The notes below the pieces were generated by a model. The model did not search any database, was not told where the DNA came from, and saw only the letters and a program-made list of their open reading frames with translations. A DNA stretch of 64,000 nucleotides. Source: an uncultured Dongia sp. GTDB lineage: Bacteria; Pseudomonadota; Alphaproteobacteria; Dongiales; Dongiaceae. Positions within the stretch are counted from its first letter, which is position 1; each line of letters opens with the position of its first letter. Shown in pieces: positions 46,296 to 55,941 of this stretch. Where the stretch lies: NCBI RefSeq assembly GCF_936916975.1, contig NZ_CAKZGO010000006.1, positions 62,001 to 126,000 on the forward strand, given 5' to 3'. The translations under genes were made by a program, and so were the position numbers.

Positions 46296-46374
46296 CGTCA
46301 TCCCCGGGCGACGACCCGGGGATCCACTGTTGCCGTGGATGGCGTGGATGCCCGGGTCAAGCCCGGGGATGACG
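46296..46374. repeat. REP-like palindrome (GTCATCCCCGGG type)
   Basis: Perfect 14-bp outer arms CGTCATCCCCGGGC (46296-46309) and GCCCGGGGATGACG (46361-46374). Inner inverted repeats around GGATCCAC/GTGGAT form a second tier. The element is of a kind scattered in many alphaproteobacterial genomes. It fills most of the gap after hutF and may help end its transcript. Confidence 0.8.
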
Positions 46375-46427
46375 AGTAGGGGTGATGATTTAGGGGCGAT
46401 GGCATTTTCGAACGAGGGAGGGTCGTT

Positions 46428-47864
46428 ATGCCGTGGGTGCTGGTGCCGATCCTGCCGTTGCTCCTCTACAGTTCGCCCGTCTTCGCGGGCGTTTCACTCT
46501 CCTTGCCTTATCTGTTCATTCCGATCGCAGCGCTGCTTGGCCGGCGCTACGGAACAGCCGGATTCATGACGGTGCTGCTGGGTGGGGTGCTGGCTCTGGC
46601 GCCGTATCTGGAGACGTCGGGCGGGACGTTCGGCGGCGGCATCGATATCTATCTCATCGCCGTCTGGGTGTGCCGCGCGGCGCTTTCGAACGATCCGGTC
46701 GGTGCGCTGATCGGGAACAACAGCTTTTGGCGCTCGCCCTGGGTGTTCGCCGCTGTTGTCATCCTTCTCCCGCTCAGCCTGTTCTTTGGCCGGCATGATC
46801 TGCAGGATGACATCGTCGTCGATGTCTATATTTCGATGCTCTCGTTGTTTTTCTTCGCCCTCTTCATCCATGGGCTAGCCGGCTTTCGGACGGCATGGGT
46901 GGTGGGTGGACTGGCCGCAGCGACCCTCATCGGCATTTTTCTTGGCATCGGCCAATTGCTGCCGGCGGGGGGTATGGAGGTGCGATATCATCTCGACGAT
47001 CTGGCAACATCTGCGGCCGGTCTTGGCTATTTCTTCGCGGGGCGCATTGTTGCCAACATGGATGACACCCGTAATCCTTGGCAGCATCCTTATCTGACGA
47101 TTGCGGGATTCGTGTTGCTTGCCGTGCTATCGCAGCTGACCTGGGCTTTCCTGCCCGAACTGCCGCCCAGCGCCGACTATGTTGGTCTCTACGGCCAGTA
47201 TCTCGCTTTGCCGCTGGCCGCACTCATGGCCGGCTATCTTCTGGGATACGGTGGCATCGGCTATGCCCTCGTCGTGACGATCATTCTCCTGGCGATCGCC
47301 AATGCGGGGTCCCTGCTGCTGGCGCAGCGGGGATTGTGGGTCCATGCCGAGCAGCCGCTGTTCTGTATCGCGTTCGGAATTCTGGGTGTTCGCCTGCGCG
47401 ATGTGCAGACAGGCGGGGCCCGCGCGTGGCCGGGTGGGCGTTGGTATGTCTATGGCCTGGTCGTGCTGCTGTTCCTGCCGGCGCTGTTCTCATGGGACGA
47501 GTTGCTCAAACTCGTCTGGCCATTCATTGCGGCACTCGGTGCAGCATTGCTTGCGGCCTGTCTTGAGTGGTTGAGGCGGCGCCTGAAACTGCAGGATGTC
47601 ACGCTGACCGGGGAAGGCTGGCTGAAGCTTGTGATCGCCATTGCCGTGCTGGCGGCCATCGCGATCAACGCCCGTACCCTATTCGACAGCCTGCTCGGTG
47701 AAGCAGACGCGCTCGACCTGCCGATAGAAATCGCCCTGCCGGCGGTCCTCGTCATCCTCCATCTGCCGCTGGCCTATCTGGCGCGCGTGCTGGCGGAGGT
47801 CTGGCCGAAGATCGCCGGGGACGTTCGGAGCATCGCCACGATATGGCGGGCGCCGGTGGGCTAG
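46428..47864 (+). CDS. Hypothetical multi-pass membrane protein
   Basis: A 478-residue protein with about 12 hydrophobic segments over its whole length and no soluble domain. I see no transporter signature or catalytic motif that I can name. Recurrent features are Gly/Leu-rich helices and short charged loops (GRRYGTAG, LEWLRRRLKLQD). GAGGGAGGG lies upstream of the ATG. Its stop overlaps the convergent PepSY gene by four bases. O-antigen ligase or MASE-type sensor families are possible but unproven. Confidence 0.7.
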   Translation: MPWVLVPILPLLLYSSPVFAGVSLSLPYLFIPIAALLGRRYGTAGFMTVLLGGVLALAPYLETSGGTFGGGIDIYLIAVWVCRAALSNDPVGALIGNNSFWRSPWVFAAVVILLPLSLFFGRHDLQDDIVVDVYISMLSLFFFALFIHGLAGFRTAWVVGGLAAATLIGIFLGIGQLLPAGGMEVRYHLDDLATSAAGLGYFFAGRIVANMDDTRNPWQHPYLTIAGFVLLAVLSQLTWAFLPELPPSADYVGLYGQYLALPLAALMAGYLLGYGGIGYALVVTIILLAIANAGSLLLAQRGLWVHAEQPLFCIAFGILGVRLRDVQTGGARAWPGGRWYVYGLVVLLFLPALFSWDELLKLVWPFIAALGAALLAACLEWLRRRLKLQDVTLTGEGWLKLVIAIAVLAAIAINARTLFDSLLGEADALDLPIEIALPAVLVILHLPLAYLARVLAEVWPKIAGDVRSIATIWRAPVG

Positions 47865-49207
47865 GCCGTTTTTGTCCGCCAGTCGCGTGGAATCATGAAG
47901 TCGATCGCGAGGGCCACCAAGATCGACAGGCCGACCAACGGAAAGACGATCCCGAGAATAGCCAGGATGAGGATGGCGCCCTTGGCAACACGATAGTCGC
48001 TGGGATAGCGCGGCGCGCCGAGCGAACCTGCTGGGCGGCGTTTCCACCACATGACGATGGCGGAGACGCACATCAAGACGATGGCAAGGCAGGCAGCCGC
48101 CATCACGAGTTGATTCACCAGGCCGAATTCCTGGCCCATATGGACGCTGACGCCCCATTCGATGGCCTTGCCGCCGGCGCCGAGATCCTTGAAGCCGGCA
48201 TCGAACAGGATCTTGCCGTTGTATTGGTCGAGATGAATGATCCGTTCGTCGGCGATGCTGTCGGGATAGACCGAGGCCGTGTAGACACCTTCCGGGTTCT
48301 GCGGCAGATCGATCGCATAACCCTTTGCCATGCCGAGTTGGTCGAAGGTTGCGATGGCGCGAGCGAGGCTGAAGGCCGGCGCTCCCGTGGGTGTGGATTC
48401 TGGCATGGGCGCGTTTTCCAGCGTCCAATTCACCGCCGTCATTGCGTCCTTCATCGGCACGGTTGAGACCGGCACGTTTTCCCAATAGCCGGTCGGATAG
48501 CCGATGCCGGCCTGGTTCACATAGGCGTTGACCTTGTCGCCCCAGAACCCCGACCAGGGCAGGCCGGTGATGGCAAGAAAGACGATGAAGGCGCCGGTAT
48601 AGAGGCCGGTGACGGCATGAAGGTCGCGCCAGAAGGGTCGCTTCACGGCACCGCTGCGGATCTTGTAGACACCGACGCCCTTGTTGCGCGGCCACCAGAG
48701 ATAGATGCCGCTGACCACCAGCACGACGGCCCAGCCGGCGACAAGCTCGATCACGCGATTGGCGAGCCACCCGAAATAGTCGAGGCTGTGAATCTTGCGG
48801 ATGAGCAGCATGATCGGCGAGCGCGCGGCGCCGCCGTCATCCAAGACGCCGAGCACGTCTCCCGAGTATGGATCGACATAGACCCGTTGCTTGCCGGCAT
48901 CACTCTTGATCGTGACGACAGCGGAGGCATCGGCGGCGTCCGGTGGCAGGAAACTTGTGGCCGTGCCGGGCAAGGCCGTCTGGGCGCGCGCCATGATGTC
49001 GTCGGGCGATAGCTGAGCTTCGGCTTGCGGTTCGACATGCAGGTATCTGGCGTAGATGAGGCTGTTGAGTTCATCCTTGAAGAGATAGATGCCGCCGGTC
49101 ACGGCAAGGTTGAGGAGGAACGGCAAGACGAGCAGGCCGGCGTAAAAATGCCAGCGCCAGATGGCGCGGTAGAGCGGCGAAAGCGCCGCAGTGGACGGTG
49201 TCGACAT
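47861..49207 (-). CDS. PepSY-associated transmembrane protein
   Basis: A 448-residue inner-membrane protein of the PiuB/PepSY_TM family: an N-terminal helix (WRWHFYAGLLVLPFLLNLAVTGGIYLF), a periplasmic PepSY region and GWAVVLVVSGIYLWWPR. A second helix region (DLHAVTGLYTGAFIVFLAITGLPWSGFWG) and WGVSVHMGQEFGLVNQLVMA follow. Such proteins often sit with iron-siderophore uptake genes and may reduce ferric chelates. Here the only likely partner is the DUF2946-like gene upstream. Confidence 0.9.
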   Translation of the reverse strand: MSTPSTAALSPLYRAIWRWHFYAGLLVLPFLLNLAVTGGIYLFKDELNSLIYARYLHVEPQAEAQLSPDDIMARAQTALPGTATSFLPPDAADASAVVTIKSDAGKQRVYVDPYSGDVLGVLDDGGAARSPIMLLIRKIHSLDYFGWLANRVIELVAGWAVVLVVSGIYLWWPRNKGVGVYKIRSGAVKRPFWRDLHAVTGLYTGAFIVFLAITGLPWSGFWGDKVNAYVNQAGIGYPTGYWENVPVSTVPMKDAMTAVNWTLENAPMPESTPTGAPAFSLARAIATFDQLGMAKGYAIDLPQNPEGVYTASVYPDSIADERIIHLDQYNGKILFDAGFKDLGAGGKAIEWGVSVHMGQEFGLVNQLVMAAACLAIVLMCVSAIVMWWKRRPAGSLGAPRYPSDYRVAKGAILILAILGIVFPLVGLSILVALAIDFMIPRDWRTKTA

Positions 49208-49271
49208 GGAGATACCCCATAGCTGAATGCGCGCAGCAAGTGCCGCGCAACCGATCGAGATGAAACGAGAC

Positions 49272-49703
49272 TCAGATCAGGGCAGCCGGGGGTGCCTGTG
49301 CGGCGAGGTCGGAGGGGAAGAGGGCAGCACGGGCAACGATGCCGGCGACACGCGGTGTCGGGGCGATCGTTGCCGAAGACGGGACAATGAAGAGGGCGGC
49401 GGCTTCGGGCAGCGGCAAGACCGGCATGCCGATCGCGGCGGCACAGGCGATCTTGCAGGCGAGGCAATCGCCATCGGGCGCCTGATCCTGTGGTGCCGAT
49501 TTGGCAGGATCGGCCACGACGATACGGCCATCCTCCAAGCACAGCATGCCGAGGCCAAGCGCCTCATGCTGCGCCATCGCGAAGGCATGGGCGTTCGCCG
49601 CCGCTTGTCCCAGCGTAGTCTGGAACAGCAGCGCGTAGGCCAGCGCCAGGATCGGCCAAAGCGACCGGCGGCGCAGAGGTTTGAGAAAGTTGGTAGCCCG
49701 CAT
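49272..49703 (-). CDS. DUF2946-like small exported protein
   Basis: A 143-residue protein with an N-terminal membrane segment or signal (RSLWPILALAYALLFQTTLGQAAANAHA). A CLACKIAC cysteine cluster lies mid-sequence, followed by a second hydrophobic stretch. The arrangement fits DUF2946, small proteins often found beside PepSY or TonB genes and suspected to bind metal. It lies 64 bp upstream of the PepSY gene on the same strand, so the two may be co-transcribed. Confidence 0.7.
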   Translation of the reverse strand: MRATNFLKPLRRRSLWPILALAYALLFQTTLGQAAANAHAFAMAQHEALGLGMLCLEDGRIVVADPAKSAPQDQAPDGDCLACKIACAAAIGMPVLPLPEAAALFIVPSSATIAPTPRVAGIVARAALFPSDLAAQAPPAALI

Positions 49704-49751
49704 GCGGTTCTATTTACGTGCGCGCAGTTAGGACAGCAAGATCGAAAACCT

Positions 49752-50042
49752 TCAGGCCCTGACGGTCAGCCTTCCGGCTGTCTTTTTCTTGTAAGGTCCG
49801 CGTGCCCAACGATCACTATATAGCCAAAAATGGTCGAGGCGGCCCGGACCAGAATGTCCGTCTGCAGTCCTCCAGAATGCACTTAGAGTTAGGGCTAATC
49901 TGTGTTCCGATATAGTGGTGTTAGACCAAGTGGCCGTGTGCTTTAGGAGGCCAAACTTGGCAGCCCTCAACTTCGTTGCGAGTTTGTTTCGCAGGGCACC
50001 GTCTTTTTCATTATCAATTGAGAATCTGATGATCACCCTCAT
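49752..50042 (-). CDS. Small orphan protein, hypothetical
   Basis: A 96-residue basic protein that I do not recognise. The N-terminal pattern MRVIIRFSIDNEKDG, then LRNKLATKLRAAKFGLLKHTATWS, suggests a small ferredoxin-like alpha/beta fold. A good ribosome site, GAGGAGA, lies about 8 nt before ATG 50042. Base composition is clearly more AT-rich than the neighbours, which suggests recent acquisition. No partner gene is visible. Confidence 0.5.
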   Translation of the reverse strand: MRVIIRFSIDNEKDGALRNKLATKLRAAKFGLLKHTATWSNTTISEHRLALTLSAFWRTADGHSGPGRLDHFWLYSDRWARGPYKKKTAGRLTVRA

Positions 50043-50139
50043 GACCGTGTCTCCTCACGTCAAATCGCTGCTTGCGAATGAATACTACTAAGAGGAGAGA
50101 TATAAAATGTAATTTATTGAATAAGAGTAAGCTGGGCAT
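50043..50139. other. AT-rich gap with a start-stop element
   Basis: This gap is notably AT-rich. It holds AGGAG (50093-50097) followed, 9 nt later, by ATG-TAA (50107-50112), a start codon directly followed by a stop on the plus strand. No longer ORF or terminator is seen. It could be a decayed gene start or chance. Confidence 0.4.
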
Positions 50140-50931
50140 TTAGACTGGCCGCCAATTGACCATGGTCTCCACAAAACGCGCCAGGACCGCTTGCACACGG
50201 GCGGCGAGCGCGGCTTGGTAGTTGAAAGGTGGTTCCTCGCGCATATAGGTGCGCTGTGCCAGCTCAAGCTGCACGGCATGGATGCCGTGGGCCGGGTCGC
50301 CGTAATGGCGCGTGATATGGCCGCCTTTGAAGCGGCCGTTCACGACATGGGTGTAGTCCGGCGCGTCGCAGGCCTGGGCGAGGCGGGCGGTGAGATCTGC
50401 GGCACAGCTCTTGCCGTCATTGGTGCCAAGGTTGAAATCCGGCAACTGCCCGTCGAACAGGCGGGGGACGAAACCTTTGATCGAATGCGCGTCGAACAGG
50501 ACCGCATGGCCGTGCTCGCTATGCAGTCGCTCAAGCTCGGCACCGATGCGGTTGTGATAGGGATGCCAGATCTCGTCGAGCGCCCGCGCGCGGATTTCAG
50601 CGCCTGGTATTTTGCCGGGCACAAACAACGGCTGGCCGTCGAACAGGATGTCGGGATAGAGGCCGGTGGTGGCCGTCGTATAAAGCGGCTTGTCGTCGGA
50701 CGGGCGGTTGAGGTCGATGTTAAAGCGCGACCACCGCGCGATGAGCAGGCTGGCGCCCATTTCGCGGGCGAAGTCGTAGAGGATCGGCAGATGCCAATCG
50801 GTGTCGCACAGTTCTTTGGCCGGCTCAGCAAGGCCAGCGGCCACTTCGGGCATCAGTTCGATACCGACATGGGGCATGCTGATGAGGAGCGGTGACGAAC
50901 CTGGGATGAAGTCGTAGGCGTGGCTCGTCAT
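50140..50931 (-). CDS. hutG: N-formylglutamate deformylase
   Basis: HutG hydrolyses N-formyl-L-glutamate to glutamate and formate, the last step of the HutF route. The 263-residue protein shows SPLLISMPHVGIELMP, TDWHLPILYDFAREMGASLLIARWSRFNIDLNRP, AVLFDAHSIKGFVPRLFDG and GGHITRHYGDPAHGIHAVQLEL, all standard for the family. It is the last gene of hutU-hutI-hutD-hutG and overlaps hutD by four bases. Confidence 0.94.
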   Translation of the reverse strand: MTSHAYDFIPGSSPLLISMPHVGIELMPEVAAGLAEPAKELCDTDWHLPILYDFAREMGASLLIARWSRFNIDLNRPSDDKPLYTTATTGLYPDILFDGQPLFVPGKIPGAEIRARALDEIWHPYHNRIGAELERLHSEHGHAVLFDAHSIKGFVPRLFDGQLPDFNLGTNDGKSCAADLTARLAQACDAPDYTHVVNGRFKGGHITRHYGDPAHGIHAVQLELAQRTYMREEPPFNYQAALAARVQAVLARFVETMVNWRPV

Positions 50932-51515
50932 GCCGCCTCGCTGCCATGTGCTTTGAGCGAGATGGCGACCAGCCGCGCCTTTGGGCTGCTCACGGCAAAG
51001 GTGGTGGTCTCCGTTGTCTCACTCTCGAGATACAAGGTCTGGCCGTCCTGCAGTTTCTGTCCCTGACACTCGGCGCTGCCGGTCAGCAGATGGAGGATGG
51101 TGAGCGGCGCCACGGCCAGGGTCAGACGCTGGTCCTTGACCAGATCGAAGCCGTTGACCGCCGCCATGCCCCAATCGCGCCGGACCATGACGTTGAAATC
51201 CTGGATGGCGCCGTCGATCAGCCGGCAATCGGTTTTCCATTCGCCCTTGAAGGCCTGCGGGCGTAGCGGTTTCGAGATGACGACAGGCGGCGCTTCCTGA
51301 TCGAAGCTCAGCACCATGCCGTGACCGTTCACCAGCATGATCTGCCGGTCGATGCCCTCGAAGGTCGAGAAGGGACCGGGTGTTGCGACATCGGCGATGG
51401 AGAGGCGCCAGTTGAAGCCACCGTCGGGAGCCGGGTCCTGCAGCAGTTCGAGGGTCGAGCCGCCGCCATTCTTCCACGGCATGCGGCGGTAATTCTTGGC
51501 GCCGTAGAGTTTCAT
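50928..51515 (-). CDS. hutD: HutD-family protein
   Basis: A 195-residue cupin-like protein of the HutD family, found in hut operons and proposed to limit or sense pathway intermediates. The family start is visible ([27 protein letters not shown], then [24 protein letters not shown]). The start at 51515 overlaps the hutI stop as ATGA; ATG 51521 is an alternative. No catalytic activity is known. Confidence 0.9.
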   Translation of the reverse strand: MKLYGAKNYRRMPWKNGGGSTLELLQDPAPDGGFNWRLSIADVATPGPFSTFEGIDRQIMLVNGHGMVLSFDQEAPPVVISKPLRPQAFKGEWKTDCRLIDGAIQDFNVMVRRDWGMAAVNGFDLVKDQRLTLAVAPLTILHLLTGSAECQGQKLQDGQTLYLESETTETTTFAVSSPKARLVAISLKAHGSEAA

Positions 51516-52735
51516 GCGCATTGCTTCACCCAGGCGCCTGACTTGATGATGCCGGCGCAGGGATTGCCGCCGAACCAGTAGCTGAGCTCCGCCGGCCGGT
51601 CGACCGACCAGATCGCGATGTCTGCCGCCATGCCGGTCTTCAGCATGCCGTGGCTCTGTTGCAGGCCGAGCGCCTTGGCGGCGTGACGGGTTGCACCGAG
51701 GAGGACTTCTTCCGGCGTCATGCGGAAAAATGTGGTGGCCATGCTGAGCATGAGCAGCAGCGACAAGGTGGGAGAAGTGCCGGGGTTATGATCGGTGGAG
51801 ATGGCGATGGGGACGCCGGCCTTGCGGAAACCGTCGATCGGCGGCAGCTTGGTTTCGCGCAGCGCGTAGAAGGCGCCGGGCAGCAGCACCGCAATCGTGC
51901 CGGCCTTGGCCATGGCGTCGATACCGGCCTCGCTCACATATTCCAGATGATCGCAGGAGAGAGCGTTGAATTCGGTGGCGAGCTCAGTGCCGCCCTGGTC
52001 GGAAAGTTGTTCCGCATGCAGCTTCACCGGCAGGCCGAGGCGCTTTGCCGTCTCGAACACGCGGCGCGTCTGGGCGGTCGAGAAGGCAATCTTCTCGCAG
52101 AACGCATCGACGGCGTCGGCGAGATTTTCCCTCGCGATTGCCGGCAGGATGTCGTTGCAGACGAGGTCGATATAGCCGTCGCTGTTGCCGGCGAATTCGG
52201 CTGGCAGAGCATGGGCCGCGAGGCAGGTGGTACGGACGGTGACCGGATTGCTCTCGCCCAGTTTTCGCGCGGCCGTCAGTTGTTTGCGTTCATGTTCGAG
52301 GCTGAGGCCGTAGCCGGATTTGATCTCGATCGTGGTGACGCCTTCCGCGGTCAGTTCCGCCAAGCGCTTGCCGGCGGACGCCACGAGATCATCGAGGCTG
52401 GCGGCACGGGTGGCTTTCACGGTCGAGGCGATGCCGCCGCCGGCCTTGGCGATCTCCTCATAGGTGGCGCCTTTGAGGCGCAGCTCGAATTCCGCCGCGC
52501 GGTCGCCGCCATAGACGAGATGCGTGTGGCAATCGATGAGGCCCGGCGTCACCCAGCGGCCGCCGAGCTTGACGGTCTCCTTGGAATCGCTGGAGGGGAG
52601 GTCGGCGCGCTTGCCGATCCACGCGATCTTGCCGCCGGTGATCGCCACAGCGGCATCGTCGATGGCACCATAAGGCTGGCCGTTCTCCGCCATGGTGGCG
52701 GCGCGGCAATCGGTCAGCAGGACGTCCCAGGTCAT
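51512..52735 (-). CDS. hutI: Imidazolonepropionase
   Basis: HutI hydrolyses imidazolone propionate to formimidoylglutamate, the third step. The 407-residue amidohydrolase has the metal motif [45 protein letters not shown]. It also has [35 protein letters not shown] and [21 protein letters not shown]. Length is typical. It lies between hutU (15-bp gap) and hutD (4-bp overlap). Confidence 0.95.
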   Translation of the reverse strand: MTWDVLLTDCRAATMAENGQPYGAIDDAAVAITGGKIAWIGKRADLPSSDSKETVKLGGRWVTPGLIDCHTHLVYGGDRAAEFELRLKGATYEEIAKAGGGIASTVKATRAASLDDLVASAGKRLAELTAEGVTTIEIKSGYGLSLEHERKQLTAARKLGESNPVTVRTTCLAAHALPAEFAGNSDGYIDLVCNDILPAIARENLADAVDAFCEKIAFSTAQTRRVFETAKRLGLPVKLHAEQLSDQGGTELATEFNALSCDHLEYVSEAGIDAMAKAGTIAVLLPGAFYALRETKLPPIDGFRKAGVPIAISTDHNPGTSPTLSLLLMLSMATTFFRMTPEEVLLGATRHAAKALGLQQSHGMLKTGMAADIAIWSVDRPAELSYWFGGNPCAGIIKSGAWVKQCA

Positions 52736-52750
52736 GAAGGGGCCAGTTCT

Positions 52751-54418
52751 TTACTTATTGAGCATCGGCAGATTTAGACCCTGTTCGTGCGCGCATTCAA
52801 TGGCGCTTTCATAGCCGGCATCGGCATGGCGCATGACGCCGGTGCCGGGATCGTTGGTCAGCACATTGCGGAGGCGCCGGTCGGCATCTTCCGAGCCGTC
52901 GCAGAGCACGACCATGCCGGAATGCTGCGAGAAGCCCATGCCGACACCACCACCGTGATGGAGGCTGACCCAGGTAGCACCCGAGGCGGTGTTGAGGAGC
53001 GCATTCAGCAGCGGCCAGTCGGAGACGGCGTCGGAGCCGTCCATCATGCCTTCGGTCTCGCGGTTGGGGCTGGCGACGGAGCCGGAATCGAGATGGTCGC
53101 GGCCGATGACGATCGGCGCCTTCAATTCGCCCTTGCGCACCATCTCGTTGAAAGCGAGGCCGAGCTTCATGCGCTGGCCCAGACCCACCCAGCAGATGCG
53201 GGCGGGGAGGCCTTGAAACTTGATGCGCGCCGCTGCCATGTCGAGCCAGTTGTGGAGATGTTTGTCGTCAGGGATCAACTCCTTGACCTTGGCATCGGTC
53301 TTGTAGATGTCCTCGGCCTCGCCGGAGAGCGCCACCCAGCGGAACGGACCGATCCCGCGGCAGAAGAGGGGGCGGATATAGGCCGGCACGAAGCCCGGAA
53401 AATCGAACGCGTGTTCGAGGCCGACTTCCTTGGCCATCTGGCGGATGTTGTTGCCGTAATCGAAGGTGGGGACGCCCATCTTCTGGAAGTCCAGCATCGC
53501 CTGGACCTGAACCTTCATCGATTCCTTGGCGGCCTTCACCACCGCTGCCGGATCCTTCTGGCGCATCTCGGCGGCCTTGGCCAGCGACCAGCCGGCGGGG
53601 AGGTAGCCGTTCAAGGGATCATGGGCACTGGTCTGATCGGTGACCATGTCGGGGCGGATGCCGCGTTTGTAAATCTCGGGGAAAATTTCGGCGGCATTGC
53701 CGAGAAGGCCGATCGAGATCGCCTTGCCGTCCTTCTTCGCCTTTTCCAGGATGGCCAACGCTTCGTCCAGAGAATTGGCTTTGACATCGACATAGCGCGT
53801 CTCAAGCCGCTTTTCGATGCGCGAGGGTTCGCATTCGACAGCGATCATCGAGGCGCCGGCCATGGTCGCAGCCAAGGTCTGCGCGCCACCCATGCCACCG
53901 AGGCCACCGGTCAGAATCCAGCGGCCCTTGAGGTCGCCGCCGTAATGCTGGCGGCCGGCTTCGACAAAGGTCTCGTAGGTGCCCTGCACGATGCCCTGGC
54001 TGCCGATATAGATCCAGGAGCCGGCCGTCATCTGGCCGTACATCATCAAACCCTTGGCATCCAACTCGCGGAAGTGTTCCCAATTCGCCCAATGCGGGAC
54101 GAGGTTGGAATTGGCGAGGAGGACGCGCGGCGCGTTCTCATGGGTGCGGAAGACACCGACCGGCTTGCCGGACTGGATAAGCAGCGTTTCGTCACCTTCC
54201 ATCTTCTTCAGAGTCTCGACGATCTTGTCGAAGCAGGCCCAGTTGCGCGCCGCCTTGCCGATGCCGCCATATACCACCAGTTCGCCCGGATTTTCGGCCA
54301 CCTCGGGGTCGAGATTGTTCATCAGCATGCGCAGCGGCGCTTCCGTGGCCCAGGATTTTGCGTTGAGCTTGGTGCCGCGCGGGGCACGGATAATCCGCTG
54401 GTTGGTCGGGGCGTTCAT
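52751..54418 (-). CDS. hutU: Urocanate hydratase
   Basis: HutU adds water to urocanate using bound NAD. The 555-residue protein shows [75 protein letters not shown] and [10 protein letters not shown]. The conserved NAD-site region [36 protein letters not shown] follows. ATG 54418 matches the family N-terminus; the frame continuing to 54763 is a shadow. It is the first gene of the hutUIDG unit, just downstream of a HutC-like site. Confidence 0.96.
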   Translation of the reverse strand: MNAPTNQRIIRAPRGTKLNAKSWATEAPLRMLMNNLDPEVAENPGELVVYGGIGKAARNWACFDKIVETLKKMEGDETLLIQSGKPVGVFRTHENAPRVLLANSNLVPHWANWEHFRELDAKGLMMYGQMTAGSWIYIGSQGIVQGTYETFVEAGRQHYGGDLKGRWILTGGLGGMGGAQTLAATMAGASMIAVECEPSRIEKRLETRYVDVKANSLDEALAILEKAKKDGKAISIGLLGNAAEIFPEIYKRGIRPDMVTDQTSAHDPLNGYLPAGWSLAKAAEMRQKDPAAVVKAAKESMKVQVQAMLDFQKMGVPTFDYGNNIRQMAKEVGLEHAFDFPGFVPAYIRPLFCRGIGPFRWVALSGEAEDIYKTDAKVKELIPDDKHLHNWLDMAAARIKFQGLPARICWVGLGQRMKLGLAFNEMVRKGELKAPIVIGRDHLDSGSVASPNRETEGMMDGSDAVSDWPLLNALLNTASGATWVSLHHGGGVGMGFSQHSGMVVLCDGSEDADRRLRNVLTNDPGTGVMRHADAGYESAIECAHEQGLNLPMLNK

Positions 54419-54443
54419 GGCGTCACTCCGTCGCGTTAACTTG

Positions 54444-54461
54444 TATATACATGTATGGACA
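54444..54461. promoter_or_regulatory. HutC operator candidate upstream of hutU
   Basis: TATATACATGTATGGACA is the same 18-nt element as before hutF, with one base changed. It has the palindrome ATACATGTAT and lies 26 bp before the hutU start. Confidence 0.75.
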
Positions 54462-54574
54462 ATATCATGCTCGTTTCCGTTGGACAACAGCCAAGGCATG
54501 AGTTGTCGCGGACGCTGGATACTCGAACAAAGGATGTATAAGGTGCCTGTCAATTCGGGTGGGGTGGGGGCCAA

Positions 54575-55450
54575 ATGTCGAATGAAATGAAGGGTGTGCT
54601 GCTGGCGATCGGGGCGACGATCGGCTGGAGCCTCAGTGGAGTCTTCGTCCGTTATGTCCCCACTGTCGACCCTTGGACGTTCAACGCCTATCGTGGCGCC
54701 AGCATGAGCTGCGCGCTGCTGCTGTGGATGCTGGTTCGGTATCGAGGCGATATCATTTCGCACTTCCGACAGGCGACGCCGATCCCGTTGATCGCCACGG
54801 CCGGCTTCTTCGGAATCGGCTCGTCGCTCTACATCCTGGCCATGCAGATGACCAGCGTCGCCGCGGTCTCCTGCGTCGCGGCGACCTCACCGCTTTTTGC
54901 CGCCATGCTGGCCTGGGTGTGGCTCGGCGAGCGGACGCGGCTCGTGGTGTTCATCGCGATTTTCGTGGCGCTGGCCGGTGTTGCCATCGTCGCTCTCGGC
55001 GACGACAAAGCCTCGATCAATGGGCTGCATGGGTCGCTGATCGCCCTGTTGGTGGCACTGTGCTTTGCCGGGCAGAGTGTCACCTTGCGGCGCTATCATT
55101 CGGTCGAGATGGCGCCATCGCTGATCGTCGGCGGCTTCGGGATCTTTGTGGTTGTCAGCCTGACCGTTGGCTTGAAGCCGATCAGCCTGCAGGACTTTCT
55201 GATCCTGGCCAGCATGGGCACAGTGCAACTGGCGTTGCCGCTGGTACTCTACATGCGCGGTGCGCGCTATGTGCCGGCCGTGCAGATGGTGCTGATTTCA
55301 CTGGCCGATGCGTTCCTCAACCCGTTCTGGGTCTGGCTGGTCCATGGCGAAGTTCCGGTGCTGGATGTATTCTGGGGCGGCGCGCTCATCCTGGGTGCCA
55401 TCGCCGTCGTCACTGTCCGCCGCGCCACACCTGCGACCAGCCAGCCGTAA
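54575..55450 (+). CDS. EamA/DMT-family transporter
   Basis: A 291-residue, ten-helix transporter with two EamA repeats ([36 protein letters not shown] and [24 protein letters not shown]). It is divergent from hutU with 156 bp between them. A GT-rich stretch precedes the ATG and no clear Shine-Dalgarno is seen. The substrate is unknown; a link to histidine catabolism is possible only by position. A cupin gene follows 14 bp later. Confidence 0.87.
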   Translation: MSNEMKGVLLAIGATIGWSLSGVFVRYVPTVDPWTFNAYRGASMSCALLLWMLVRYRGDIISHFRQATPIPLIATAGFFGIGSSLYILAMQMTSVAAVSCVAATSPLFAAMLAWVWLGERTRLVVFIAIFVALAGVAIVALGDDKASINGLHGSLIALLVALCFAGQSVTLRRYHSVEMAPSLIVGGFGIFVVVSLTVGLKPISLQDFLILASMGTVQLALPLVLYMRGARYVPAVQMVLISLADAFLNPFWVWLVHGEVPVLDVFWGGALILGAIAVVTVRRATPATSQP

Positions 55451-55464
55451 CCAAGAGGCAAGCC

Positions 55465-55941
55465 ATGAAGTTTACCAGCGTCAACGAAATGACCGAGATC
55501 GTGCAGCATGTCTCGGCGGACGATCCGCTATGGGTGCCGATCACGGATCAGGTGCAATTTCGGCCGCTGATGTTCGATTGCTCGAACGGTGCCTGGTCGA
55601 ATGTGCTGAAGGTGACCCCGGGCGGAAGCCTTGCCTGCCACTATCACACCGCACCCGTGCATGCCTTCGTGCTGGAAGGCGCCTGGCGCTATCTGGAGCA
55701 TGATTGGGTGGCCGAGACCGGCAGCTTCATCTACGAGCCGCCGGGCGAGGTGCACACGTTGCATGCCGACGAGAAGCGCGGCATGAGCACGTTCTTTGTG
55801 ACGCGTGGCTCGCTGGTCTATACCGACGCCGCCGGCCAGCAGATTGGCTTCGAGGACGTCTTCACTCGGCTGGCGCGGTTCCGTGAGCACCTGTCGCAAT
55901 CGGGGCTTGATCAGACAATTGCCGATCAACTGATTCGCTGA
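55465..55941 (+). CDS. Cupin protein, 2,4'-dihydroxyacetophenone dioxygenase-like
   Basis: A 158-residue cupin with the metal motif GGSLACHYHTAPVHAFVLEGAW (two His, further His and Glu) and EPPGEVHTLHADE. The arrangement resembles dihydroxyacetophenone dioxygenase-type cupins, but the substrate is unknown. AGAGGC precedes the ATG. It is probably co-transcribed with the EamA gene. The last 80 bp overlap the convergent RND pump gene. Confidence 0.8.
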   Translation: MKFTSVNEMTEIVQHVSADDPLWVPITDQVQFRPLMFDCSNGAWSNVLKVTPGGSLACHYHTAPVHAFVLEGAWRYLEHDWVAETGSFIYEPPGEVHTLHADEKRGMSTFFVTRGSLVYTDAAGQQIGFEDVFTRLARFREHLSQSGLDQTIADQLIR

